A model generated the notes under the pieces. The model had not been told where the DNA came from. It made no database searches and worked only from the letters and a program-made list of their open reading frames with translations. From Pleurostoma richardsiae (taxonomy: Eukaryota; Ascomycota; Sordariomycetes; Calosphaeriales; Pleurostomataceae), in NCBI GenBank assembly GCA_030052745.1, contig JANBVO010000030.1, forward strand, positions 388,133 to 452,132: a stretch of 64,000 bases of DNA. The letters run 5' to 3'. Shown here in pieces: positions 35,513 to 46,754 of the stretch (position 1 is its first letter; every line of letters begins with the position of its first letter). A program made the translations under genes and the position numbers.

Positions 35513-36566
35513 ATGGCCGCAGCCGCAGTCCAGCAACCTCCCTCTTCCGCCCACGGCACGTTCGTGGAGCCTCTTGCCTCCGGCAAGACAGACGCCAGCC
35601 ATGACGTCGTAACCGTCCTCAACTACTATAAGGATCCGGGCGATGGGTCTCCTCCGGCTCCTGCTTATGTCGGGTAAGGCACCTCGATAACTTATACCGA
35701 CGCTATGCTGAATGAGACTCTAGGAAACCAGAGACATACGACCGCCCCTACATCACACAGGAGGTTGTGATCAAAGATATCAGCGGCCACGAGGATGATT
35801 ACACTCTGGACAGCCATGGCTTCCGGATCTACAAGCACGAGAGCAAGGAGAAAGACTTTTTGGACGACGAGAAGATCAAGGCGGAGTACTACCCCGAGAC
35901 CGAGCAGCTGCTCAAGGATGCGTATGTTCCCTATGGTGCGAATCTCCCAGGACGAGGATCCTAATAGAATGTCTTTCCAGCACGGGTGCTTCGCGCATTT
36001 TCATCTTCGACCACACCATTCGCCGCCAGACCAAGGACGAGCGTAGCGCAGGCGCGCAGCTGCGGGGCCCAGTACTCCGAGTGCACATTGACCAGTCATA
36101 CTCTGCCTCTGAGAACAGAGTCTCCCACCATCTCCCCGATGAGGCAGACGAGCTCCTGAGGAAACGCTTTCAGATCATCAACGTGAGTGAGCCCACTGGA
36201 ACTATGGTACGAATGAGCGGCTGACCTTGTCCTTTGCAGGTCTGGCGCCCCATAAAGACGATCTACAAGGACCCCCTGGCGGTTGCCGACGCCAACTCGG
36301 TCCCAGACTCGGACCTGGTCCCCACGGCCCTGATATACCCCGACAGGCGTGGCGAGACGTACAGCGTCAAGCCAAACCCGAACCACCGCTGGTACTTTAA
36401 GTATGCGCAGCGGCCGGACGAGGTGACTCTGATCAAGTGCTACGACTCGGTGAATGATGGGCGTCCCAGGCGAATCCCCCACTCTGCCTTTGTCAACCCC
36501 TCTGAGGAGGACAAGCCGCCCAGGGAGAGCATTGAAGTCAGGGCTCTTGTATTCTATGATGATTAG
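35513..36566 (+). CDS. CmcJ/AsaB-like hydroxylase or methyltransferase-family protein
   Basis: Member of the fungal family annotated as CmcJ-type (7-alpha-cephem-methoxylase subunit-like), AsaB-like or GA4-desaturase-like. Members occur in secondary-metabolite clusters and as orphan genes. Exons 35513-35673, 35724-35921, 35981-36182 and 36240-36566 give about 295 residues; all phases match and introns are 50-59 nt. Signatures: TVLNYYKDPGDGS at the N-terminus, IFIFDHTIRR, VHIDQSY with the conserved HxD pair, VWRPIKTIYKDPLAVADANSV, DEVTLIKCYDS and a C-terminal ESIEVRALVFYDD. The HxD suggests Fe(II)/2-oxoglutarate-type metal binding, though biochemical proof in this family is thin. It converges with an MFS transporter gene 735 bp away, a possible minimal metabolite unit. 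Confidence 0.9.
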
Positions 36567-37301
36567 CTAGCTCACCGGAAATGCGACCTGGCAGGCTAGG
36601 ATGTCTCGTCTAGTCCCTACCCTCCCTGCCGACATCGGGAGAAATCAGGCTGTTATTTAACTCTTCTAGATAGCAACGAATCTTCGCTACAGAGATATCT
36701 GTGATGAGTTGAGAGACTAGACTCCTGAGAATAATTCACCAAGTAGTTGTGTATGTCTAACACCAAGAAAACGAAGGGGGACAAGTAGAGCAAGGTCGCC
36801 AGGGTGAAGGTAGGGAGTCCTTACTGACCTAGGATTTTGGCCCAGTGGGGAGGGAATGCCGTCTTGCAACCATATCAGGGTTTATCAAGTTGGGGTGTGT
36901 CACAATCGCCCAGACCTATCCCTGGGCCGAGAGCCTGCTGGATCTCAGACCCGCTGCAAAGTTTGTGCCGGCTGCTTCATGATTCTACTCTCAGATCAGC
37001 GAGTTTTCTTTTCTTCTATTAGATGCCCATGCTTGACAGGCTAAGTATTTGTCGGAGAAAGATTCTAGCTTTATTCTAATGATTTGATGACAGTCAAAAG
37101 ATCCTGGGTACGGGCGTATATGGGGAAAATACGGAACCCAGACCGGTCGTTACACATGCTCTCACGACTTGAGAAAGAACGCGGTACAACGTTCTGGGCT
37201 CATAACATTTGTTCAATTGTCTTCCCTCGAGCCAAAGGCTGTAGAACTATCCCTTAGCTATTATGTCATTGAATCCACGCTTTGATCGAATATTAATGAG
37301 G
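36567..37301. other. Intergenic region between convergent genes
   Basis: 735 bp containing the facing 3' ends of the CmcJ/AsaB-like and MFS genes. Nothing else recognisable. Confidence 0.5.
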
Positions 37302-39143
37302 CTATCGAGGATGGGAAGGCGGCTCGGCCGGGCTCCGTTCGTTTGTCTCAAGTCCCTCCTCAAGCTCTCCGTCACTGGGGGGTTCTACCTTCTTCGGCGG
37401 CAGATCGTCCCGCTTGAGGCCCCAACCACCACTCCAGCCTATCCAGCGTTTCTCGCGCGGACCTCGGGCCAGGCACACGACGAGGGCGAAGCCGAGGAAG
37501 CCAACTACCAGTCGGTCAGCAACAACCAAAGAGATACATACCAGATATGTGTATTGGACTTACTGCTGCAGCCCCCGCTCCACCGCCACCCGCCCTCAGC
37601 GTACAGCCTGTTACCGACAGCCGTTCCAGTCAACTGCCCGCAAAATGCACACACCATGTAAGCAGTGTTGATCCTGTTCCTAGCCTTTGGGTTGATGGTG
37701 TATATGGCGGATCGGTTGGCGATGTTAATCGCCTGGTTCCCCAGGTCTATCACGACGGCCATGATTATTGGGCCGGCGACGGTAAAGGTTCCAATGAACG
37801 TGCCGATGATGACGCCCACGAGCTCAATCGAGATGCCAATCAAGTTCGAGTAAAGTGGCTGGATCTTGTCGATGACCCACCGGCTGTAGGCGGGGCCCCA
37901 ACATATGATAAAAATGCCGATGAGGGCGAACAAGCCGATTACAAGAGAGCTATATGAATAGGGCGGAGATGACAGAAGAAAGGAAAGCGTCGTCCAGTAT
38001 GAGGTAAAGACGGCGCTCAGCGAGTAGCCCACGAGGCTGGCCTGAACGAGAAGCGGCTCGGTGAAGATGAGGTACACGATACTCCAGAGCATGCTGAAGT
38101 AGTTGAGGCCTTCTGGGTTGAGGGAGGGATAATCCGGCATGAAGAAGTAGAGCAACACGACCACAACCCACTGTGCACCGAAGGAGAACCAGTAGATGTT
38201 CCGCCAGTCGGTGTAGTTTGCTACGATGCCAGAGAGAAGGCGAGCGACGAGCATCCCGAGAGACATGCCGGCTGCGACGATGGAGAGGGCGGTAGCCCGT
38301 CGGTGTGCCGGTGCAAGTCCTCCCACGAGCGGGAGCATTAGCTGGGGCGTGACGGTCATCACTCCGCAGATGAAGGATATGCCAATGAAGGCATTGAACG
38401 AATGCGTGAGACATAAGACGATCCACTGCTGAGTGTCAGCATAGCTGCAGTTGCAAAGGAACTTAGGGTGGTCTCCTTAGGTTCCCATAGAGCGGACGTA
38501 CCAGTGTTGCAGTCAGACAGCATAGCAAAAGGATGAATGGTCGACGTCGGAATTTGTCTCCCAGGGGACAGAGTAGCAGGAGTCCGCAGGCATAGCCTGC
38601 CTGCATCAGCGTCGCAACAGACGAAGCCCTTTCAAAGGATACGTCAAAGGTGTCTGCGATTCTGTTGAGGATGGGCTGGTTGTAATACAGGTTGGCAACC
38701 GTCATCATGGCAGCCTAGCAGAGAAGATCAGTTACGGATTCGGGGATGGCACCAAGCTGTCAGATGTGGTAAAATCAGCTTACTGCCGTGAAGAGGAAAT
38801 TCAGAGCTAGGGTGAATTTAGGGGGGTTCTCCGGGTCGTATCGACATGTCTTCGGCGTGTACTCCCAAGCATCTCTGACCTTGCCGGCCAACATTCGAAG
38901 CCATCCTGCCTCATCTCCGATTGAACCATCGAGAGTGGCCGAGTCCGGGGTTGCGGCTGGCCCCTTTCCTCTGCTGATATCAGGCAAAGCCTCGCCAATC
39001 TCTGCCACTCTACTCCTGTTCTTCTCTTCGGCTGAGGAAATGCCGATGCCGACGCTGGAAGTGGTGTCCTCCAGTATTGACTCAATTACTTCTCCGTCGT
39101 CTGATGGCTTTTCCTCCTGGTCTTTGGCGTCTGCGGTGCCCAT
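37302..39143 (-). CDS. Major facilitator superfamily transporter
   Basis: Membrane transporter with about 12 helices, of the AraJ-like/drug-efflux type. Exons 39143-38784, 38714-38502, 38425-37564 and 37504-37302 give about 545 residues, phase-consistent. A 120-residue cytosolic N-terminus rich in Glu/Asp/Ser leads to MTVANLYYNQPIL in helix 1. The motif-A-like loop is PLGDKFRRRP. Later helices include ATALSIVAAGMSLGMLVARLLSGIVA, TEPLLVQASLVGYSLSAVFTSYWTTLSF, and the final AYMVCAFCGQLTGTAVGNRLY. The acceptor of intron 2 is a CAGCAG tandem, giving plus or minus one Gln. Intron 3 uses GTAAGT and removes a stretch that otherwise reads open for a short way. Substrate unknown; efflux of a small hydrophobic compound is typical. 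Confidence 0.92.
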
Positions 39144-42100
39144 GGCTTCCGACGCCTCGCATTCCGGCCTGAGAAATCACGGCGCCGATTTGCGGAGCTC
39201 CGTCCACCCGCGGTCGGCAATCTGCCGAACAGGTCCGGTGTAGGCGACGGAGTCGGTGCGTGGACTTCGGCCTCACTTCACGGTGTAGAAATGTGTGACT
39301 GTTACTTTAGGAGATTCAGAATCCGATTGAAGCTCCAAGCTCTTTGTATTGTATTCTAGTCAATCAAGAGATGAATCAAAACGTCGGGCAGATAAACGGT
39401 GTGGATCTGAGTCCTGACGCAATTTACCCTCGGGGATAACACAGCACTAACACGCATGCAGCTCTACTGCATATTCCTCGCAATCTAAGGGCCACCATCG
39501 GCGTTAGGCGGGTGCTGGTGCGTGTTGCCGAACGGAGTAGCGGGGACTTCCGATCGGCTTGACAAAGCCTCTCGGCAACTTCCCTGCCGAGACCGGGAGC
39601 GAAAACAAGACCGGCACCGGCCGGCCTCGATGGCGGAACGGCCAGTCGACCCTCTGTTTATCACTTTATATTGTCACAGCTTAGCCGACCGATCGTAAAT
39701 ACGTTATACATTGAAGGACTCCTATCCTTAGGATGCTAGTCCTGCTGCCATTGAGTCAACCGGTTAGCCCGGTCCCTTTTATTTTTAGTTCATACAGGAT
39801 GAAAATTCAGAACTTTAAGACCACAGCTCGTGCATATCTCGCAGTCGAAGGGCTTGATGATTAAGGAGATGGTGGTCTTCGCGTCGTCTAGGGATTCAGT
39901 GCTTACGCGCCCGCCAATATGACAAATCATAACATGGCTGGCGGGCAGTATAAAGCCTGCTCGTCGGTCAGAAACGCTGATGACGCGACCACGAGCTCAC
40001 CCCCAGCCCGTGCGGTGGTCGTGCTCGGCGATGACATGCTCGTCTCGGTTGTAGAATTCGCCAGAGGCGAGGCTCAAGATAATCTTCGCTATGCTGCCGA
40101 CGACAAACCTTTCTTCGTTTTTATGCTTTGTAGAAGGGAGTCTCCGCCTCTGTGATCGCGGGGGTAACGGAACAAATCGTTTTCACTGAGCAGGAGAACT
40201 AGCCCGTGGTACATCTGACACAGCGTTAGAGCGGTTTTGAGACTGTGCCACTTACTTTTTCTTCAATTGCCATTGCTAAGAGTTGAGCCGTACCATTTCT
40301 CTTTTGCTTGACGGGGTAGAAACGTGATCTTTCGCTGCCTTGAGAATGACCCAGCAACACGGCTGGCAGTCTTCCTCGCCGGGCGTTTCCTCTCCGTTCA
40401 AAGTCGACTAACAAGTGACAGATTCGATATAGACATAACACTATGACATATGGTGTGTTAAGTCATCCTCCAGCTGTTATACCTGAAAACCAGGCTAGTC
40501 CTCCGACTGGCGGTGTTGCTTTTCCCGCGCGCCTTCCCAAGGCATATTCCCTAAATTAACCTTTCAGCTTCTGCCATCTATCGTTGCGTAGACGGATTCA
40601 TTTCTAATCATTGTCAACCGCCTTAGTCTGTAGAGGGGGTGCCGGGTAGCTGGCGAGAACCAGAACAGAGAAGGGTCGTTGTCGGACCTCCTCCAGAGGT
40701 ATCCGCAGAGCGTCAGGATGATTAGCACGATGGGCTAGGTTGTTGTAGTATAGAAGAACTACCTGGCCTGTATGTTGGATTGGCGACGATTGATTGGGTC
40801 AAGATAGTAGATATGGGGCCATAACCACAGTATAAGTCTGGCAAATGGGGTGCCGATCAATCTATCAGATAACTGATGCTGGGACATCTGGTGATAGCAG
40901 GAAGGGAAGGAGGAGAAAAAAATATAGAAGGGCCTGCTAGATTAAGACGGGAGGACCAGGGGGATGAGACGCTGGTGGGTACATCCCTGGCATGGCCTTC
41001 CACATCACACATGTGACTCAAAAGGGAACATAGAAAACTGCGACTGCGTCGCGACTGAGAACGTTGAGCAAGCCATCCATCCTACTGTTCTATATCCGTA
41101 CTCCCGTATGCCTCTCTGTTTCAGCCCAAGAACAATGGCATAATACCAAACATCAGTGTTTTCAAAGCACCCTTCGGAGCTCTGTGCTGATATTGACCCG
41201 GAGGAACAACCAGGTTCTGAATACAACTAGTACGCGGAACCCTCGGGAGCGAAGCGGGATGGCAAGGATGGCTCCGATGGGTACTGCTTCCAAAATGTGG
41301 AACTCTTTGCAGAATGGGATCAACCCAAGCGCCATTAGTATCGACACATTTGACACTAGTTACCTACTAGATATGTGATTAGCGCCCTCGATCAAGGAGC
41401 GAGGGGGGTTCGTCGTGAGCCAAAGGACGATCCAGCATCACCATGGCAATGAGGGACCCGAGCGCGCAGTAAGAATCGCAATTTTGCACATTCCGGACTC
41501 CAGATTTTGAATAGCATCTTCTAGCTCAAGCCTAGAACATAACGCCCCACTGTACTGCCGCGATGGATGTCTCAAGCCTACAGTCTTTCTCTGACCTCGT
41601 TGTTGTCGATGACCCTCGAAACTGGATAGCTCTCCTGAAGAAGCTTTCCAAACATCAAAAACGCTGGCCACAGCCAGGGCATCTCTTTCCCGGCGGATAG
41701 GCCGGAATAAAGGATTTACCTAGCGGGTTGATTGTCGCCCTGGATCGCGCTACATAGTGGAGATATCCGTTTTAGTGTACGGGAATCAGGATGTCAACGA
41801 TGCTGCCCGGTGTGCGGATCTTGACGATTTGACAATTAGCACGATTTACTAAGGTGAAAGAGGCCACGCCGTTCAATCTGATTGACGATATCTGAAGTCG
41901 GAAACGGGGTTACGCGTCATATGGACCCCGTTTGTGCCAGATCTCGCAATCCTGGGCAGGGGCCATAGCCGCGGCTCTCTCCTTATTATGACGCATGCTT
42001 CCGCACCCAACGGCGCGGTGACATTCTTTTAGGGCTGTTGCAGGATCGATTAGCCCCCTACAGCACTGCACACTCTTGGCGATTTCTGCTCGCGCTTCCT

Positions 42101-42210
42101 GCCCTTACCGATGTATTCTACGCGGCCTTGACACATGTTAGTTCGGGAGACTCTTGACGCTCGCTATCTGAATCTCACGAGGGCCTCACTCTGGCCAAGA
42201 ATAGGGCACG
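39144..42210. other. Intergenic region between divergent transporter genes
   Basis: 3.1 kb between the MFS and aquaglyceroporin starts. A weak minus-strand possibility around 39780-40140 (a short ORF starting MICHIGG and ending with a CEICTSC cluster) lacks enough support to call. Short ORFs around 41.0-41.7 kb have no recognisable domain. No repeat or transposon seen. Confidence 0.4.
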
Positions 42211-44155
42211 ATGGAGGAAAGGGCGGCTACGGGATCGGAGTCTGAGGTGAGTCTGAAGTGCAACATAGCACACTATTGGCTCCCGACTCTCGCGGTCTCT
42301 CGCTTACCGGCTAACGATCCCGCCGCAGCCGGAGATGTCTTCGGCCGTGGACGATCGACCTGCGCCCCGGACGTCGTCCACCCGAAGCCACAGAGACGAT
42401 GAGCCCGGTGATGTGGCCTCGCGACCCAGGAGAGCCACAGGCGTTGCTTCGGCGTCAAGAAGACGGGCTGCTACTGGAGTGGACGCGAGTGCGGAGGGTG
42501 TGCGCCGCCGCAACACGATTGCTACTTCGAGGAGGACCGGCGTGCCCAGCCTGTCCCCGCGGACTACGCTGGCCCAGAGAACACATGGCCAATTCACCCT
42601 TGCAGGCCCGGACGAGACCCCGCAGGTGATGGCCGCCCACGAACCGTTTGTGCACCCGGGCTATGTGGACCTCAACCCGGCATACGAGCAGCCCAGCAAC
42701 GCCAAGCCGGTCTGGAGCTTGGCCAAGCCTCTCCCGCGCGTTGTCCGGCCGGGGATGGTGCCGACGAAGAGCGAGCTGCTAGAGAACCGCATGAACGCCC
42801 AGCTGCCGGCCGAGAACTCGCAAAAGCTTGGCCTGGACGTCGACCCAAACGAGCTCGAGAAGGGCCGGATCGAGAAGTCAGCCGATTTACGGAAGATTGC
42901 TGCACAAGTCACAGATGCCCGGATTCAGCGAGAGAATAACTTCATCAAGACGGTTCTGGGGAGCGAAACCGCCGCCTCCACTCGTTTATCAGGGGCCAGC
43001 CTGAGCCGAAGTCGCACCGGCGTTCAGGTTCCCGCAGCTTCGTCTCCTCAGCTGTCAGCGGTGCCGGAGAATGGCGTGAAGGTCGATGATGGTGGTTCTG
43101 ATGAGCAGCACGACATTGGTGAGGGACAGGACACCGAGTTTGCGGAGCATTTGGATGGCCGTCATGACGAGCCCATTGAGGGTAATGTGTCCCTAGAGAC
43201 GCTCGGTCTCGACGAGGCAGCGTACCCAGAGGATCTTCATCCGTTGGTACAGAATCTCGTCGAAGAGGAGGTGCACAACAACCACACGGCGTGGTCTGTT
43301 ATCCGTACCCACCACCGTGAGGCCTTAGCCGAGTCCCTGGCCGTCTTCGTTCAGCTCACCGTCGGTTTCTGCGCTGATCTGTCCGTCACTGTGGCCAAGG
43401 CCGGCAATCCTAATACCACCGACTGGGCCTGGGGATTTGCAACAATGATTGCTATCTACATATCCGGTGGCGTCTCCGGAGCGCACTTAAATCCGACCAT
43501 TACGATCATGCTATGGTTCTACCGAGGATTCCCGAAGCGCAAGATGCCAGAGTACTTCCTGGCCCAGTTCATCGGCGCCTTCTGTGCAGCCCTGGCTTCG
43601 TATGGCGTGTATTACGTCTCGATCCAGCATTATCTCACCACCGACTCGGCGGACGGCATCATCACGAGTTTCGTGACGAGCCAGCGCTCGTCCTACATCA
43701 ATGCGCCCACCGCCCTGTTCAACGAGTTTGTGGGGACGATGTTTCTCACCGTCACGGTCCTGGCTCTTGGCGATGACCAGAACGCTCCACCCGGGGCTGG
43801 CATGAACTCGCTGATCGTCGGACTGGTCATCGCCTGCCTCAGCATGGCTTTTGCTAATCAGACGGGTGCTGCCCTGAATCCTAGCCGTGACTTCGGCCCG
43901 CGGCTGGCCCTCCTGGCTCTTGGCTACGGTTCCGAGCTGTTCACGAACCCTTACTGGTTTTACGGCCCCTTCGTCGGGACTCTTTGCGGGTCCTTCACGG
44001 GTGCTTTCCTTTACGACTTTATGATCTTTACTGGTGGGGAATCGCCCATCAATTATCCCCTAGACCGCACACGGCGGGCGATGCGAAAGAGCCGGATGAA
44101 GTGGCGGCGCCGCCTGCACGCAGGGAGGAGGGACGTGGATGGGAAAGTTGTCTAG
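42211..44155 (+). CDS. Aquaglyceroporin (MIP family, Fps1/Yfl054-like) with altered NPA boxes
   Basis: Membrane channel for glycerol or other small solutes. The best model has a 36-nt first exon (42211-42246), an 82-nt intron with GTGAGT donor and CTAAC branch point, and exon 2 at 42329-44155: about 620 residues. A start at 42335 alone would also work. A disordered N-terminus of about 330 residues precedes six helices. The first selectivity half-loop reads SGAHLNPTIT (Asn400) and the second AALNPSRDFGPR (Asn529), so both boxes deviate from NPA (NPT and NPS). The Asp after Arg in the second loop marks glyceroporins. Length and N-terminal extension match the fungal Yfl054-like/Fps1-like groups, which are much longer than ordinary aquaporins. 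Osmoregulation by phosphorylation of the N-terminus is plausible by analogy. Confidence 0.92.
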
Positions 44156-44418
44156 TTAGCGAAAGCGACTTATGTTTATGCCGATCACCGAGAACCATCC
44201 TCGCCGGAAACTAAAGGACGTTTCCGTCATTCCCGAGGCTACGCTACGCTCAGGTCTTGCGATATGAACCGGCTAAGACTGTCATTTACAACACGAATGG
44301 TAGTTTAGATGGAGTCAGTGGTGAAGGGAAGGACATGGGAACGGCTAAGACGTCTAGACCTAGAAAGAAGCTGCTTATCATTCCCAGGCTGTTCTCCTTA
44401 CGCTAAATTCTTCGCGCC

Positions 44419-46346
44419 TCACCCGCACCACGTCCTCAATTCCTCGGTCCGTCCCTCAAGTAACCCGACCATGCGCTCCAGCTCGCAGACTACGTTTTCG
44501 TAGATGGCGCTCTGAAGCTGCGTCTGTTGCAGGTCTGCACCGAAGCCGAAGTCGCAGTACAGGCACTGCTCGACGAGCCGGTCGTAAAGTGGCCCGAGGC
44601 GCGAAGTCTTTCCCGCGGCGCGGCGCACGCGAGCTACGTCGTCGGCGTCCAGCGCCATCCAGTGGCCGATTTGCACCAGCGCTGCGCCGAGGCTGTACAT
44701 TGTAGCGTTACGGATGCCGCAGTAGAGCGACGCATCGTTGTCTCCGACCTCGGCGTCGTTGGAGGAGGAAGGAGAAGGGAGAACTTGCTCGATAGCATCT
44801 TTTATCTCTACGTCACGCCCCGTGGTAGACGGGAGGATCTTAGTAGCGATGTGCAGAGTGCTCAAGGAACGGGACAGCTCAGTGTCGATGTCGAAGTACG
44901 ACAGGTCAGCAAGACTCCAGTTTTCCCTCCACCAAGGGGTTGAGTGGAACTGGAGCACGGAGCGAACGAGACGAAGAGCGAGGCGGAGCTGCTCGTTGAC
45001 GGAGAGCTCCACGATTTTGGTTGGATTCAGGATTGATGCCAAGGACTTAGGTGGGCAGCAGCTCGTCTGGATTGCGATGCTCTCTCGGTCTCTAGTCATT
45101 AGTAGCCGGTGTCTGAGATTGCTTGCCGAGTCAAAGTACCCGACGCATGCGTCTTGAGCTGGTTTGGTAGGGGGTTTAAAAACATCTCGGCAGACGTCTG
45201 TCGACTTGCAAAGATCGCTAGGTGTACATGTGCTTCGTCTCCCTTTCATGCACGGAGCAGCTAGATAGTCGCTCTTTTTTGCTGTCCGAACGGACGCTTT
45301 GATGGAATCATCAACGAATCTCACTCGTCGAACCTTGGGTGGTGGCTCTTCATTGTCAAGTGATGATGACGAGGATTCCGGTGTCGGAAGATCAGTCTCA
45401 ACCCAGGTCAAATCCTCGGATCGGACGCGAAGAAGCAATAGGCTCCTGCACGAAGAGTGAGTATAGTTATCAGTTCAGCTCTCGGGTCTGCTTGGAGGTC
45501 CTTGATGAGAGCACATACTTCTGCTGAAGAGCCTCCGAGATCGCCTCGTACTCTAATATCAGCCGTAGATCGATGTGTTCGTCTGAGGCGTCCGCATCAA
45601 GCAGAAGTTTGGCGGTGTGTCTAGAGTGCACGCCGTCGGTGTTCAGACAGGACCATTTGCGAACGAAGACATCGTGAAATGAGGTCGAGTATTTGGTCAC
45701 GAGACCGTAGGTCTGTGGCATGACTTTCTTTTCCAGTGTGCGCTTCGTTTTACGATCTTGGGTCGCCTTTGCCATCTTCCGCAACCTCCGAAGCTCATTT
45801 GTCGATCCAAGGAGGTCCTCAATAGCCTGATCCATCCTGGACTTGTTCAAAACAACACCAATAGCACCGCGTGCCTTATGGGCGGTCGCGGACAGCTTCA
45901 TCCATTAGCCCAGTTCAAGCCACTCAACTTACAGTAGTAAGACATGACCTTACCTTGCCAAGATTTGAATGATCATGGTCTAGATTACTCAGATCATCGT
46001 CAATAGACTCGATCTGTTCCCCAATCAGTTGAATAACGTCTTTGACGGCCTCATACTTCCTTCCGAGATGCTTTCGTAATTGGCCGTCGATCTCGGCAGA
46101 GGTCCATCGCTCGGAGGACAAGTTCCCCAGCATATCCTCTACAGTGGAATCATCGAAAACCTCGAGGAGCAGGAGCTGGGACTCGTCAAGGAAGATCGAA
46201 ATCTGCGTCTTGAGCCTTATGCGAAGGCGACGTGCCTCCTTATCGTAGTGGCGAAGCAGTCGCAATTTCTTCCTCGCAATCTTGGCCCCTGAGAAGACCG
46301 AGAGACAGAGCGGTGCAATGCCCAGTGCAAGTGACACTGGGTCCAT
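44419..46346 (-). CDS. DUF7580-family protein, second copy
   Basis: Exons 46346-45954, 45895-45519 and 45445-44419 (introns of 58 and 73 nt) give about 598 residues. The N-terminus MDPVSLALGIAPLCLSVFSG and the helical blocks RRLRIRLKTQ and FLDESQLLLLEV match the layout of the first copy at 14077-16046, with low identity. The middle has basic SKRM-type helices, then a Ser-rich linker. The C-terminal third keeps kinase-like C-lobe traces (QLRLALRLVRSVLQFHSTPWW; NATMYSLGAALVQIGHW) and a final helical tail, without catalytic motifs. The gene starts 408 bp from a divergent C2H2-family gene, repeating the arrangement at 13.8 kb. Function unproven. Confidence 0.85.
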
Positions 46347-46754
46347 GTTGTGACTGCTATGGTTGCGGATGAAGAATCAGAAATTGAGCGGGTGTCGCGT
46401 CAAGGGAGAGGAAATGGCCATAAGCCGACTTCTGGCGAATCACCTTAGGTACCTCCGAGATACCACCTGCAGTACGCCTTGCAGGCCGCCTTAGCCCTTG
46501 TTGGGGGGCTGAGCCGTGGCGGTGTGCAGGGTCGCATGCAAGTCGAGTAGTAGAACATCCTGCGATGCCAGGGCAGACGGCAGTCCAACAACTCTACAGC
46601 AACAGCTGTTATTATCGAATAGCCCACAGAAGTTTGGAGGGTTGGCTTCGATTCATTCCACAGCTTACGTTCTCGAATTTTTTCCCACTTCTCATCGCCA
46701 AGTCACGATCATTCTTATCGTTTTGCGTTGAATGTCAACGTCGCTAATTAAACC
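46347..46754. promoter_or_regulatory. Shared divergent promoter region, second DUF7580/C2H2 pair
   Basis: 408 bp between opposite start codons. Short enough for a shared regulatory region. No clear TATA box; no motif obviously shared with the 13809-14076 region by eye. Confidence 0.5.

Noticed and set aside
39780-40140. A small minus-strand Cys-containing ORF (MICHIGG ... CEICTSC)
   Set aside because: Only 46 codons, no paralogue in the window, and the possible upstream exon has a weak frame. Not enough to call.
40950-41700. Several overlapping ORFs of 60-100 codons suggesting a decayed gene
   Set aside because: No recognisable family in any frame on either strand.
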